Source: an uncultured Eubacteriales bacterium (GTDB lineage: Bacteria > Bacillota > Clostridia > Oscillospirales > Oscillospiraceae). From it: 28,005 nucleotides of DNA. Shown piece after piece: positions 5,606 through 14,083 of this stretch. Position numbers and translations under genes: made by a program. Below the pieces are notes generated by a model that had not been told where the DNA came from, made no database searches, and saw only the letters and a program-made list of their open reading frames with translations. The DNA is taken from the NCBI GenBank assembly GCA_900544405.1, contig UQVA01000025.1, positions 1 to 28,005 on the forward strand. The letters are read 5' to 3'. Numbering within the stretch: position 1 is the first letter of the stretch; every line of letters begins with the position of its first letter.

Positions 5606-6925
5606 TCAATCCTCCGAGGGGGAAAACAACTTGGGGATGGCGTAGCCGGTCAGGGACTCCACGGCTCCGGGCAGGTCCAGGGTGGGGAATTTGCCGTTTT
5701 CGTAGAGAATTCTGCCACGGACCATGGTCATGGCCACGTCGCTGCCCCGGGCCGAGTACACAAGGCCGTTGAGGACATTGTGGCAGGGCATCAGGTGGGG
5801 GGCGGTGAAGTCCACCAGAATCAGGTCAGCGTCCATCCCCGGCTTGATCATGCCGCATTCGGCCTCCCGGCCCTGGGCACGGGCGGCGCAGGTGGTAGCC
5901 AGCATCAGTAGAGCCGAGGCGGGCAGGGGCGTTGCGTCGGCGTTGGCTTTCCGGGAGGCGGCTGCGGCGAAGCGCATTTCCTCAAAGAGGTCCACGCTGC
6001 CTACCTGCTCCACACCGCCGCTGCCCAGGGCCACATTCATGCCCGCTTTCAGCAGCGTGACCACATCGGCGGTCCTGCGGCCCTTCAAAGCGTCGGCCTC
6101 CGGGGTCAGTACGGCAGAAACGTGCTTTTTGCCCAGCAGAGTGATCTCTTGGTCGGTGAGATACCCGCAGCCCACGGCACAGGTCTTGCTGTTGAATACC
6201 CCGTGGCAGTTCAGCAGCTCCGCAGGGGCCAGACCCGTCCGGTCCAGACAGCCCTCCCGCTCGGATTCCGTCTGAGAAAGGTGCAGCTGGAAGCCCAGGC
6301 CCTTTTCCCGGGCGAAGTCCGCCATGCCCTCCCAGAGCCGGTAGTTGCTGGTGTACTCGGCGTAAATGCCGGCATCCATGCGGATGCGGCCCTGGTCGTG
6401 ACCGTGCCACTTTTCCACCAAGCGCCGCAATTCCTGGCACTGGGGGTCGGATTCAAAGTCAAAATCCTCGTTCTGGTCCTCAAATCGATAGGCGGACAGG
6501 GCCAGATTGCCCTTCATGCCCGCTTTGTCCAGGACCTTGGCCGTGGCCTCCGGGTAATAGTACAGGTCGCTGACGGAGGTGATGCCCATGCGCAGGCACT
6601 CAGCCACCCCCATGGTCACGGCGGCCTCGGCGGCCTTGGAGTCCATCCTGGCCTCGAAGCGCAGCAGAGCCTCCAGGGAATCCTTGGGAGAAAGGTCGTC
6701 AAAGAAATTCCGCAGGGCCGTCTGGGCCAGGTGGGTATGGCAGTTGATGAGGCCCGGCAGCAGCACCATGCCGCTGCCGTCTACGATGGCGGCGGGCTTT
6801 TCCTTGGGGGCTTCCTTGCTCAGGTAGACGATCTTGCCGTCGGTGATGCCCACAAAGCCCCCCAGCAGCACCTCCATGCCTTCATTCATGGTGACGACGG
6901 TGGCGCCGGAAATCAGCGTATCCAA
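5606..6925 (-). CDS. MtaD-like amidohydrolase homologue lacking key active-site residues
   Basis: A 439-residue protein of the MtaD/SAH-deaminase branch of the amidohydrolase superfamily, with an N-terminal beta-sandwich strand (MDTLISGATVVTMNE), a TIM barrel and the C-terminal GMIKPGMDADLILVD. The first metal motif is intact (NCHTHL, H63 and H65), as is H215 in LHLSQT. The catalytic glutamate after it is Gln218, the next metal histidine is Gly252 (AVGCGYL, usually AHCVHL), and the barrel-end aspartate is Gly303 (LGSGGVEQ, usually GTDG). Spacing matches the family, so the alignment is not in doubt. It is likely inactive as a deaminase or has a changed reaction. The start is TTG 6925, with AAAGGATGA upstream inside the hemZ end. 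It lies 17 bases before the flippase gene. Confidence 0.85.
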   Translation of the reverse strand: MDTLISGATVVTMNEGMEVLLGGFVGITDGKIVYLSKEAPKEKPAAIVDGSGMVLLPGLINCHTHLAQTALRNFFDDLSPKDSLEALLRFEARMDSKAAEAAVTMGVAECLRMGITSVSDLYYYPEATAKVLDKAGMKGNLALSAYRFEDQNEDFDFESDPQCQELRRLVEKWHGHDQGRIRMDAGIYAEYTSNYRLWEGMADFAREKGLGFQLHLSQTESEREGCLDRTGLAPAELLNCHGVFNSKTCAVGCGYLTDQEITLLGKKHVSAVLTPEADALKGRRTADVVTLLKAGMNVALGSGGVEQVGSVDLFEEMRFAAAASRKANADATPLPASALLMLATTCAARAQGREAECGMIKPGMDADLILVDFTAPHLMPCHNVLNGLVYSARGSDVAMTMVRGRILYENGKFPTLDLPGAVESLTGYAIPKLFSPSED

Positions 6926-6932
6926 AAAACGA

Positions 6933-8357
6933 TCATCCTTTCATCTGCCGGAACAGCTCCTCTTTGTGGGCGAGGACCTCCTCCAGCTGGGAAATGTATT
7001 GCTCCGGGAATTTGGGGTTGGGGAAGCGGACCAGCTTCCCGTCCGGCAGGTTCAGCTTGGTAATGCCCCCGCCGCCCAGAGAAAGTATCGTGTGCAGTTC
7101 TTCCATCATGGCGATATTGTACAGGCAGTCCTTCCCGTCCCGGCTCCAGCCCACATTTTCAAAGCTGCCGGACATATATTTCTGCCGGTACAGGTAGTAG
7201 GGCCGGTAGCCCAGGGAACGCAGGGTCACTCCGGCATAGTCCACCATCCGGGCCACCTCCTCCGGGGAGGAAAGCCCCTGGCGATGCTCGAAAAGATCGG
7301 CATCTTTTTTCAGGGCTAGGGTGTGGACGGTGATATTGGCGGGATGCTGGGCGGCTACCCCGTCCAGAGAACGGCGGAAGCCCTCAAAATCATCCTGCGG
7401 AAGCCCTGCGATCAGGTCCATGTTGATGTCCGCAAAGCCCGCCTGAACGGCCTGGTCATAGGCCCGGAAAATATCCGCCGCCGTATGGGGCCGACCGCAG
7501 GCCTTCAGCACCGGGTCCTGCAGGGACTGGGGGTTGATGCTCATGCGGTCCACGCCCAGCGCACGCAGCGTTTGCAGCTTCTCCAAATCCAGGGTATCGG
7601 GCCGTCCGCCCTCCACGGTAAATTCCAGACATTCCGACAGGTCCAGGTGGGCCTTTAATGCCGTAATGAGCCGAGTCAGCTGCCCAGCTGAAAGGGTGGT
7701 GGGGGTGCCGCCGCCTATGTACAGGGTACGAAGGCGGAAGGGAGAATTTGCCAGCAATTTTCCCGTCAGGGCGATCTCCTGCTCCAGAGCGTCCAGGTAG
7801 GGACCAAGCAGGTCGCCGCTGCGGCCGGTGGTGCGGCTCACGAAGCTGCAATAGGCGCAGCGGGTGGGGCAGAAGGGGATGCCCACATAGAGGGAAATAT
7901 CATTTGGGGTCAGTTTTTCCGTAAAAGCCTTGGTGGAAAGAGAACAGTCTACCGCCAGTTTTGCCCGCTCCGGGGTGACAAAGTAGTCCTTTTCCATCTT
8001 TTTGGCGGCTTCCTCCGGGGAAAGCCCCTGCAAGAGCATTCGGGTGGTCAGCTTGGTGGGCCTCACGCCCGCCAATGCCCCCCAGGCGGGGACTTTCTGC
8101 AAATGGGGCAGGGCCGCCAGATAGAAGCTCTGCTGCAAAAGCTGCCGCCGCAGGGGGACTGTTTCGATGTTTGCCCGCAGGCGGCGGATATTTTTCTCGC
8201 AATTTTCGCCGATGGTGATGGTGGTCACGGCGGTGAGCCAGGTCTTGCCCCGGTGGAGGGCGCTGACGGCCTTGCCCTCCGTCCCCTGAGGGAACAGGGA
8301 CAGGCACAGCTGCTCCACGGCATAGCGGTCCTCATGGCCGCACAGGATCAGTTCCAT
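6933..8357 (-). CDS. hemZ: HemZ-type coproporphyrinogen dehydrogenase (radical SAM)
   Basis: A 474-residue radical-SAM protein related to oxygen-independent coproporphyrinogen III oxidase. The cluster motif is GIPFCPTRCAYCSF (Cys163, Cys167, Cys170), followed by YIGGGTPTTL, MSINPQSLQD and the DINMDLIAGLPQD loop. The roughly 150-residue N-terminal extension is typical of HemZ and longer than in HemN. The start at ATG 8357 has AAAGGAG nine bases upstream. It lies between the MBL gene (12 bases) and the amidohydrolase homologue (7 bases) in one operon. The HemZ assignment rests on the extension, the length and the rel-dtd-MBL-hemZ order; the biochemical role of HemZ is less certain than that of HemN. 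Confidence 0.9.
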   Translation of the reverse strand: MELILCGHEDRYAVEQLCLSLFPQGTEGKAVSALHRGKTWLTAVTTITIGENCEKNIRRLRANIETVPLRRQLLQQSFYLAALPHLQKVPAWGALAGVRPTKLTTRMLLQGLSPEEAAKKMEKDYFVTPERAKLAVDCSLSTKAFTEKLTPNDISLYVGIPFCPTRCAYCSFVSRTTGRSGDLLGPYLDALEQEIALTGKLLANSPFRLRTLYIGGGTPTTLSAGQLTRLITALKAHLDLSECLEFTVEGGRPDTLDLEKLQTLRALGVDRMSINPQSLQDPVLKACGRPHTAADIFRAYDQAVQAGFADINMDLIAGLPQDDFEGFRRSLDGVAAQHPANITVHTLALKKDADLFEHRQGLSSPEEVARMVDYAGVTLRSLGYRPYYLYRQKYMSGSFENVGWSRDGKDCLYNIAMMEELHTILSLGGGGITKLNLPDGKLVRFPNPKFPEQYISQLEEVLAHKEELFRQMKG

Positions 8358-8369
8358 GGTTCGCTCCTT

Positions 8370-9008
8370 TTATGCCATGCCGGGGTTGGTGTCCCGCTCC
8401 CGGGCCAGGGTGGTAATTTCCCCATGGCCGGGATAGACATTGTAATCCCCTGGCAGGGCCTTTAATTTTGCCAAAGACCGGGCCATATCCGCCGGGCTGC
8501 CGCCGGGCAGGTCCGTGCGGCCGTAGGTCCCGCAGAACAGCGTGTCCCCGGAGAGCATATTGTCCCCGCACAGGCAGCACAGGCTCCCAACGGCGTGGCC
8601 GGGGGTCTCCAATACGGAAAATTCGACCCCGGCCAGGGAAATTTTGTCCCCTTCTCTGAGAATGTGCAGTTCCTCCGGCAAAAGTTTGCGGTTTTTCCGC
8701 TTTTCTTCGTCCTCGCCGGGCAGGGCATAGCCCCGCATGAGCCAATCCGGCAGGTCCGTTGCTTCGGGGCCAAGATAGACCGGCACACCGGTGGCCGATA
8801 CGATGGGGCAGACCCCGCCGATGTGGTCAAAATGGGCGTGGGTCAGCAAAATGGCCACGGGCGTTAAGTTTTCCTCGGCCAGATGCTGCAAAATGCGCTC
8901 CGGCTCGTAGCCCGGGTCCACCAACACGCAGTCTTTCCGAGCGCTTTCATGCACAATGTAGCAGTTGACGGAGTAATCCCCCACCCGCAGTTTTTCTATT
9001 TCAATCAT
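8370..9008 (-). CDS. metallo-beta-lactamase fold hydrolase (glyoxalase II-like)
   Basis: A 212-residue MBL-fold hydrolase with a complete dinuclear metal site: THAHFDH (H57, H59, D61, H62), ETPGHAVGS, LSGDTLFCGTYGRTDLPGG and PGHGEITTL. It resembles the YqgX/GloB-like group that hydrolyses thioesters such as S-lactoylglutathione; the natural substrate in glutathione-poor clostridia is unknown. ATG 9008 has GGAGAGAAC upstream, and the gene overlaps the end of dtd by eight bases, suggesting translational coupling. It is commonly found between dtd and hemZ in clostridia. The fold is certain; the substrate is not. Confidence 0.92.
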   Translation of the reverse strand: MIEIEKLRVGDYSVNCYIVHESARKDCVLVDPGYEPERILQHLAEENLTPVAILLTHAHFDHIGGVCPIVSATGVPVYLGPEATDLPDWLMRGYALPGEDEEKRKNRKLLPEELHILREGDKISLAGVEFSVLETPGHAVGSLCCLCGDNMLSGDTLFCGTYGRTDLPGGSPADMARSLAKLKALPGDYNVYPGHGEITTLARERDTNPGMA

Positions 9009-9477
9009 GGTGTTCTCTCCTGGGACTGCCCAGAAGCTCCTCCGTATCCAAAAGAATGGTCACGGGGCCGTCGTTTTCCGAGGCCACCAGCATATCCGCT
9101 CCGAAGCGGCCGTGCTGGGGCGGATAGCCCAGATCAGCGCAGTCGGAAAGGAACTGTTCATAGAGCCGGTTGCCCAATTCCGGGTCGGCGGCACCGGTGA
9201 AGCTGGGGCGGCGGCCCTTGCGGCAGTTGCCGTAGAGGGTGAACTGGCTCACCACCAGCACACTGCCCTCCACCTGGTCCAGCCCCAGGTTCATTTTTCC
9301 GTTTTCGTCCTCAAAAAGCCGGAGGGAAAGGGCCTTTTCCGCCAGATACCGGCAGATTTCTGGGGTGTCGCCGGGGCCGACACCCAGCAGGATGAGATAC
9401 CCCCGGCCAATGGAGCCGACCGTTTCCCCAGCGATGGTCACGCTGGCGGAGCGGACACGGGTCAGGACCGCCCGCAT
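9001..9477 (-). CDS. dtd: D-aminoacyl-tRNA deacylase
   Basis: A 158-residue homodimeric enzyme that removes D-amino acids (and glycine wrongly attached to tRNA-Ala) from tRNA. The catalytic and binding motifs are visible: SQFTLY (77-82), KGRRPSFTGAA (88-98) and the cross-subunit loop NDGPVTI near the C-terminus, corresponding to the Gly-cisPro motif. The length is normal. ATG 9477 overlaps by one base the stop of the small membrane gene upstream, and its own stop overlaps the MBL gene. The rel-dtd neighbourhood is widespread in Firmicutes. Confidence 0.96.
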   Translation of the reverse strand: MRAVLTRVRSASVTIAGETVGSIGRGYLILLGVGPGDTPEICRYLAEKALSLRLFEDENGKMNLGLDQVEGSVLVVSQFTLYGNCRKGRRPSFTGAADPELGNRLYEQFLSDCADLGYPPQHGRFGADMLVASENDGPVTILLDTEELLGSPRREHHD

Positions 9478-9710
9478 CAGGCTTCCTCGTCGCTGTCGGC
9501 GGCGGCCAGAGGCTGGGTGTTGTTGTTCACGGCACCGGTGTTATAAGAGCCGAAGGTCTGGTTTTTCCGGGGACTGACCAGCATGCCCACGACCACGCCG
9601 GTCAGGGCGCACAGGGCAAATTCCAAAATCATTTCCCGCTTGTTCACGGTAATGGGAGTGGCGGTATCCTCCCAGGCCTTTTTCAGCTTCCGGGTATAAA
9701 GTTTCAGCAT
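9477..9710 (-). CDS. small single-span membrane protein of unknown function (77 aa)
   Basis: I do not recognise the family. The N-terminal 26 residues are basic and polar (LYTRKLKKAWEDTATPITVNK), one hydrophobic span covers about residues 27-47 (ILEFALCALTGVVVGMLVSP), and the tail is polar and acidic, ending ADSDEEA. The start at ATG 9710 has a strong AGGAGG upstream, and the stop overlaps the dtd start, so translation is very likely. Charge distribution suggests a cytoplasmic N-terminus. It sits between rel and dtd, where many genomes have no gene. Confidence 0.75.
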   Translation of the reverse strand: MLKLYTRKLKKAWEDTATPITVNKREMILEFALCALTGVVVGMLVSPRKNQTFGSYNTGAVNNNTQPLAAADSDEEA

Positions 9711-9756
9711 ATTCTTGTCCTCCTGATACTATTTTTGTAAAATTTTCTTGGAAATT

Positions 9757-11949
9757 TTAATTGGAACCCCGCCGGGCACCCACCACATCGGGGATGCTCA
9801 GCAGGCGGTTGCGGATGGCGTTCAGCTCCGACACGTTCTTGACCTCGAAGCGGATGGTAAAGACGCTCCGGCCGCCGGGCAGGTCCTTGCCGTTGAGTTC
9901 TTTTACCCGGACACGGGCGGTGGTCATAGCGGTGGCGAAGTCCAGCAGCAGGCCGTCCCGGGTAATGCAGTCCAGCTCCAGCGTGGTCTCGAAGGGCTGC
10001 TCCTCGGCATTGGCCCAGCGGACCCGGACCCAGCGGGCGGATTCCCGGGGGTCATCCCGGTGGGCGGCGTTGGGGCAGTCGGCCCGGTGGATGGATACGC
10101 CGAAGCCCTTGGTGATGAAGCCCACGATGGCGTCCCCCGGCACGGGGGTGCAGCATTTGGAGAACTTGATCATGCAGGAGTCGATGTCCTCCACGATGAC
10201 CCCGTTGACGGCGTGGCGGTTCTGCTTCACGGCGGCGGAATCCGGGGTCAGCTTCAGGGGACTCTGGGGGGACTTGTCCGCAGCCTGGGCCTTCAGGGCC
10301 TTGGTCACGTCGTCGCGGATGCGGCCAACGGCCTTGGTGGCGGTGAGACCGCCGTAGCCGATGGCGGCATACATATCGTCCCAGCTGTCAAAGGACAGCT
10401 TCTTCAGAAGCTGCGCCGACAGGTCGGCATCACTGAGGGCGGAGAGGGGCAGCTGCAGCCGCTTCATTTCGGATTCAAAGCTGGCCTTGCCGTGGAGAAT
10501 ATTTTCCTCCCGCTTCTCCTTCTTGAACCACTGCTTGATCTTGGTCCGGGCCTGATTGCTCTTGCACAGCAGCAGCCAGTCCCGGCTGGGACCCTTGGCG
10601 GACTTGGAGGTCAGCACCTCCACAATGTCGCCGTTCTGCAGGGGGGTGTCGATGTTGGCGATTCGGTTGTTGACCTTGGCTCCCACCATGGCGTTGCCCA
10701 CCCCGGAATGGATGGCGTAGGCAAAGTCGATGGGGGTGGACCCGGCGGGCAGAGACACGATGCGGCCCTTGGGGGTAAAGACGAACACCTCGTCGTCGAA
10801 CATATCGATTTTCAGAGAGTGGACGTAGTCCTCCGCATCGGTGTCCTGCTGGCTTTCCAGCAGACGGCGGACCCATTCAAAATCCTTCTCGCTGCCCGCC
10901 CCGGAGTGCTGCTTGTACTTCCAGTGGGCGGCAATGCCGTATTCGGCGGTCTCGTGCATTTCCCAGGTCCGGATCTGTACTTCAAAGGGGATGCCCTGGG
11001 AGCCGATGACGGTGGTGTGCAGGCTCTGGTACATATTGGGCTTGGGGGTGGAGATGTAATCCTTGAACCGGCCCGGCACCAGGCTGAACAGGTCGTGGAT
11101 GTGGCCCAGCACGTTGTAGCAGTCCGGCATGGAATCCACGATGACCCGGAAAGCGTACAGGTCGTAAAGTTCATCCAGCGACTTGCCCTGGGCCTGCATT
11201 TTCCGGTAAATGGAATAGACGTGCTTGATACGGCCGTAAGTTGTATTTTTGATGCCCACGGCGTTGAGCCGCCCGGAAATTTTCTCCTGAATGGAGCGCA
11301 TGAAGGCTTCGTCCTGCTCCCGGCGGGAGTTCAGGTAGCTCATGATTTCCTCATAAGCCTGGGGCTCCAGGTACTTGAGGGAAATGTCCTCCAACTCCCA
11401 CTTGATTTTCTGCATACCCAAACGGTGAGCCAGGGGGGCGTAAATATCCATGGTCTCCCGGCACTTGAGGATTTGTTTGGCCGGGGACTGATACTGCATG
11501 GTCCGCATATTGTGGAGCCGGTCGGCAATTTTGATAAGCACCACCCGGATGTCTTTGCTCATGGCCATGAACATCTTCCGCAGGTTCTCCATCTGCTCCT
11601 GCTCGGTGCTGGAAAAGTTGGCACGGGTCAACTTGGTAACGCCCTCCACCAGCTCGGCGGTGGTGGTGCCGAAAAGCCGGGCAATGTCGTCGTGGGAGGT
11701 GTCGGTATCTTCGATGCAGTCGTGGAGCAGGGCCCCCAGAATGGCATCGGTGTCCAGTCCCATTTCCGCCACGATCTCCGCCACGGCCAGAGGATGGATG
11801 ATGTACGGGGAGCCGTCCCGGCGGACCTGATTTTTATGTTTTTCCCGGGCAAATTCCACGGCCCGGTCGATAATTTCCAAATCGGCACCGGGCATACAGC
11901 GCTGAATGGTGTCCATCATGGATTGATAATGTTCTGCAAAGGTCTCCAT
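9757..11949 (-). CDS. rel: bifunctional (p)ppGpp synthetase/hydrolase Rel
   Basis: A 730-residue Rel of full length. The N-terminal HD hydrolase domain shows H52, LLHDCIEDT (H76, D77) and IADRLHNMRT (about 141-150). The synthetase domain follows, with GRFKDYISTPKPNMYQSLH (293-311) and FEVQIRTWEMHE. Its RFKD (294-297) is the RXKD form found in bifunctional Rel enzymes rather than the EXDD of RelA. A TGS domain (EVFVFTPKGRIVSLPAGSTP), a helical/zinc-finger-like region with SKCCTPVPGD, and a C-terminal ACT domain complete it. ATG 11949 lies ten bases after the recJ stop. The ribosome binding site is modest (AGAGAAGTG, partly inside recJ), suggesting coupling to recJ. It makes and degrades the starvation alarmone. 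Confidence 0.97.
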   Translation of the reverse strand: METFAEHYQSMMDTIQRCMPGADLEIIDRAVEFAREKHKNQVRRDGSPYIIHPLAVAEIVAEMGLDTDAILGALLHDCIEDTDTSHDDIARLFGTTTAELVEGVTKLTRANFSSTEQEQMENLRKMFMAMSKDIRVVLIKIADRLHNMRTMQYQSPAKQILKCRETMDIYAPLAHRLGMQKIKWELEDISLKYLEPQAYEEIMSYLNSRREQDEAFMRSIQEKISGRLNAVGIKNTTYGRIKHVYSIYRKMQAQGKSLDELYDLYAFRVIVDSMPDCYNVLGHIHDLFSLVPGRFKDYISTPKPNMYQSLHTTVIGSQGIPFEVQIRTWEMHETAEYGIAAHWKYKQHSGAGSEKDFEWVRRLLESQQDTDAEDYVHSLKIDMFDDEVFVFTPKGRIVSLPAGSTPIDFAYAIHSGVGNAMVGAKVNNRIANIDTPLQNGDIVEVLTSKSAKGPSRDWLLLCKSNQARTKIKQWFKKEKREENILHGKASFESEMKRLQLPLSALSDADLSAQLLKKLSFDSWDDMYAAIGYGGLTATKAVGRIRDDVTKALKAQAADKSPQSPLKLTPDSAAVKQNRHAVNGVIVEDIDSCMIKFSKCCTPVPGDAIVGFITKGFGVSIHRADCPNAAHRDDPRESARWVRVRWANAEEQPFETTLELDCITRDGLLLDFATAMTTARVRVKELNGKDLPGGRSVFTIRFEVKNVSELNAIRNRLLSIPDVVGARRGSN

Positions 11950-11959
11950 AGGGGAAATT

Positions 11960-14008
11960 TCACTTCTCTTTCACACGCAGCAGAAGCTGCATGGTTTCAC
12001 TTTTGGTAAGGTCCGCTTTCTGCGTCACCGGCAGAGGCCGGACCAGGATGTATTTGTTCTGCCGCTCCAGGGCCAGAAGGCCCACGTCTGCGAACATATC
12101 GAGACACGTCAGCATTTGCCCCAGACTCACCGGGACGCCGTATTTCCGGACGATCTTCCGGCACAGGCAGCAGGGGGTATCTTTTAACGACGGCTCGGCG
12201 GCGATGTAGCGCCACACGGCTCCCTGGATTTTCCGGTCCGGCAGCAGCCGCTCGGCTCCCTCCGCCGTGAGACGGCCGGAGCGCATGGCCCGGTAGTCGC
12301 ACAGTTCCTGGCAGCATTCCACCGGGCAGGCCGGACGGACGTCCACCACGTTCAGCTGCACGCTGCGGTTTCCCCGGAACTCGTTGACCTGGGGGGTGAA
12401 GGCCACGTCCACCAGATCGCCCTCCCGGAAGCTGTCGCCCTCCTGCTGGACGGAGAAATAAATAGCGTTCAGGACGAACCGGTCCCGGCTCAGCCGCAGC
12501 CTCAGATGCCGTCCGTTGCCCACGCTCTGGATGTGTTCCAGCGTCAGGCCCGTGAGCATCAGCACCGGCTTGGGGCAGCCGTTGCCGCAGGGTTCCAGGA
12601 CCTGCAATGCGTCAATATTCGGGATGGTCAGCAATTCCGGCTCCACGGCGCAGTCTACCTGCAATGTGGTCTGGGGCGTGCCGTCCCGGTAATAATGCTC
12701 CGCCAGACGGCAGAGCTCCTGCCGGAATTTCGGGATATTTTCCCTTGGAATGGTGAAGCCTGCCGCCAATTCGTGGCCGCCGTAGCTTTCCAGCAGCGGA
12801 GCCAACTCCGTCAGGGAGGCGAACAGGTTGAAGCCTCCGTAGCTGCGGGAGCTGGCCTTGCCATGCTCCCCGTCCAGACAAATGAGGACCGTGGGGCAGC
12901 AGAATTCCTCCGCAATGCGGCTGGCCACGATGCCCACGACCCCCTGGTGCCAGCTTTCCTCCGCCAGCACGATGGCTTTCGGCGTCTGGTCCGTGGGCAG
13001 CATGGAAATGGCCTGCCGGTAAATTTCCTGCTCGATGGCCTGCCGCTGGGTGTTCATTTGACATAACTCTTTGGCCAGCTTTTCCGCCTGGACCGGGTCC
13101 GTACTCAGGAACAGGTCCACGGCCACCTGAATCTTGCCCATGCGGCCTGCGGCGTTGATGCGGGGGGCCAGCACGAAGCCGATGGAGGTGGCGGACAGGG
13201 CGGCAGGGTCGCAGCCCGCTTCCTTCATCAGCGCCGCCAGACCCGGACGGCTCGTGTGGGCCAGCGCATCCAGCCCATGGCTCACGAAGGTCCGGTTTTC
13301 CCCCTGCAAAAGCATCACGTCCGCCACGGTGCCCAGGCACACGAAGTCCGCATAGGCTTCCAATGCCGTTTCCTGACTGCCCCAGATGGCGGAGGCCAGC
13401 TTGAAGGCTACGCCCACGCCGGAAAGATTCTGGTGGGGGTAGCCGTCTCCGGGCCGGTGGGGGTCCACCACGGCCACGGCCTGGGGCAGTTCTGCCTTGC
13501 AGACATGGTGGTCGGTGATGACCAGGTCCATGCCCAGATCCCGGCACAGCTTCGCCTCGGCCACGGCGGTGATGCCGCAGTCCACGGTGACGATGAGGGA
13601 CACTCCCTGGTCGCGGAGGTAGGAGATTGCAATGGGGTTCAGCCCGTAGCCTTCCTCCAACCGGCCGGGGATATAGCTGACGACCTTGCCCCCCATGCGC
13701 CGGAGGAAATCCGTCAGCAGGCAGGTGGCGGTGATGCCATCCACGTCATAGTCGCCGAACACGGCGATGGTCTCGCCCTTGGCCAGGGCCAGACCCACCC
13801 GGTTCACGGCCTTGTCCATGTCCGTCATGGCGAAGGGGTCCTCCAGAGGAGCGTTGGAGCCAAGATAACCAGCCGCCTGGGCCGGGGAGCCGATGCCTCG
13901 TGCGGAGAGGACCATGGCCGCCAATGGGGCATAGCCTCCGGCGGACAGGGCGTTTACATTGTCTATTTTCGGCGCCGATACATTCCAAATTCCGTATTTC
14001 AAATTCAT
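11960..14008 (-). CDS. recJ: single-strand-specific DNA exonuclease RecJ
   Basis: About 682 residues, a DHH-family 5'-3' exonuclease of recombination and mismatch/base-excision repair. Motifs are FGDYDVDGITAT (84-95), TVDCGI (141-146), ITDHHVC (164-170), and RINAAGRMG in the DHHA1 region, then SYGGFNLFASL and an extended C-terminal domain usual in Firmicutes. I chose ATG 14008 because family members begin with a similar K-x-x-W segment; ATG 14014 is also possible. Signals do not settle the point, because AGGAG at 14035-14031 lies at or before the expected transcription start. It is the first gene of the long operon continuing to rqcP, as in clostridia where recJ precedes rel. Confidence 0.95.
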   Translation of the reverse strand: MNLKYGIWNVSAPKIDNVNALSAGGYAPLAAMVLSARGIGSPAQAAGYLGSNAPLEDPFAMTDMDKAVNRVGLALAKGETIAVFGDYDVDGITATCLLTDFLRRMGGKVVSYIPGRLEEGYGLNPIAISYLRDQGVSLIVTVDCGITAVAEAKLCRDLGMDLVITDHHVCKAELPQAVAVVDPHRPGDGYPHQNLSGVGVAFKLASAIWGSQETALEAYADFVCLGTVADVMLLQGENRTFVSHGLDALAHTSRPGLAALMKEAGCDPAALSATSIGFVLAPRINAAGRMGKIQVAVDLFLSTDPVQAEKLAKELCQMNTQRQAIEQEIYRQAISMLPTDQTPKAIVLAEESWHQGVVGIVASRIAEEFCCPTVLICLDGEHGKASSRSYGGFNLFASLTELAPLLESYGGHELAAGFTIPRENIPKFRQELCRLAEHYYRDGTPQTTLQVDCAVEPELLTIPNIDALQVLEPCGNGCPKPVLMLTGLTLEHIQSVGNGRHLRLRLSRDRFVLNAIYFSVQQEGDSFREGDLVDVAFTPQVNEFRGNRSVQLNVVDVRPACPVECCQELCDYRAMRSGRLTAEGAERLLPDRKIQGAVWRYIAAEPSLKDTPCCLCRKIVRKYGVPVSLGQMLTCLDMFADVGLLALERQNKYILVRPLPVTQKADLTKSETMQLLLRVKEK

Positions 14009-14036
14009 GCACATCCAATAAACAGCTTTTCTCCTA

Positions 14037-14065
14037 ATTATAGCAAAAAGCCGGGGGATGCACAA
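14037..14065 (-). promoter_or_regulatory. extended -10 promoter of recJ
   Basis: TATAAT (14042-14037) preceded by TGC (extended -10), with a poor -35 (TTGTGC, 14065-14060) at 17 bases. The start point would be near 14030, leaving only about 16-22 bases of leader before recJ. Confidence 0.65.
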
Positions 14066-14083
14066 TAGGAAAATCGTAAATTT

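Noticed and set aside
9748..12009. A 753-codon open frame antisense to rel.
   Set aside because: High-GC coding DNA leaves long open frames on the opposite strand. The product is low-complexity (Gly/His/Val-rich), has no ribosome binding site and no family match, while Rel is unmistakable.
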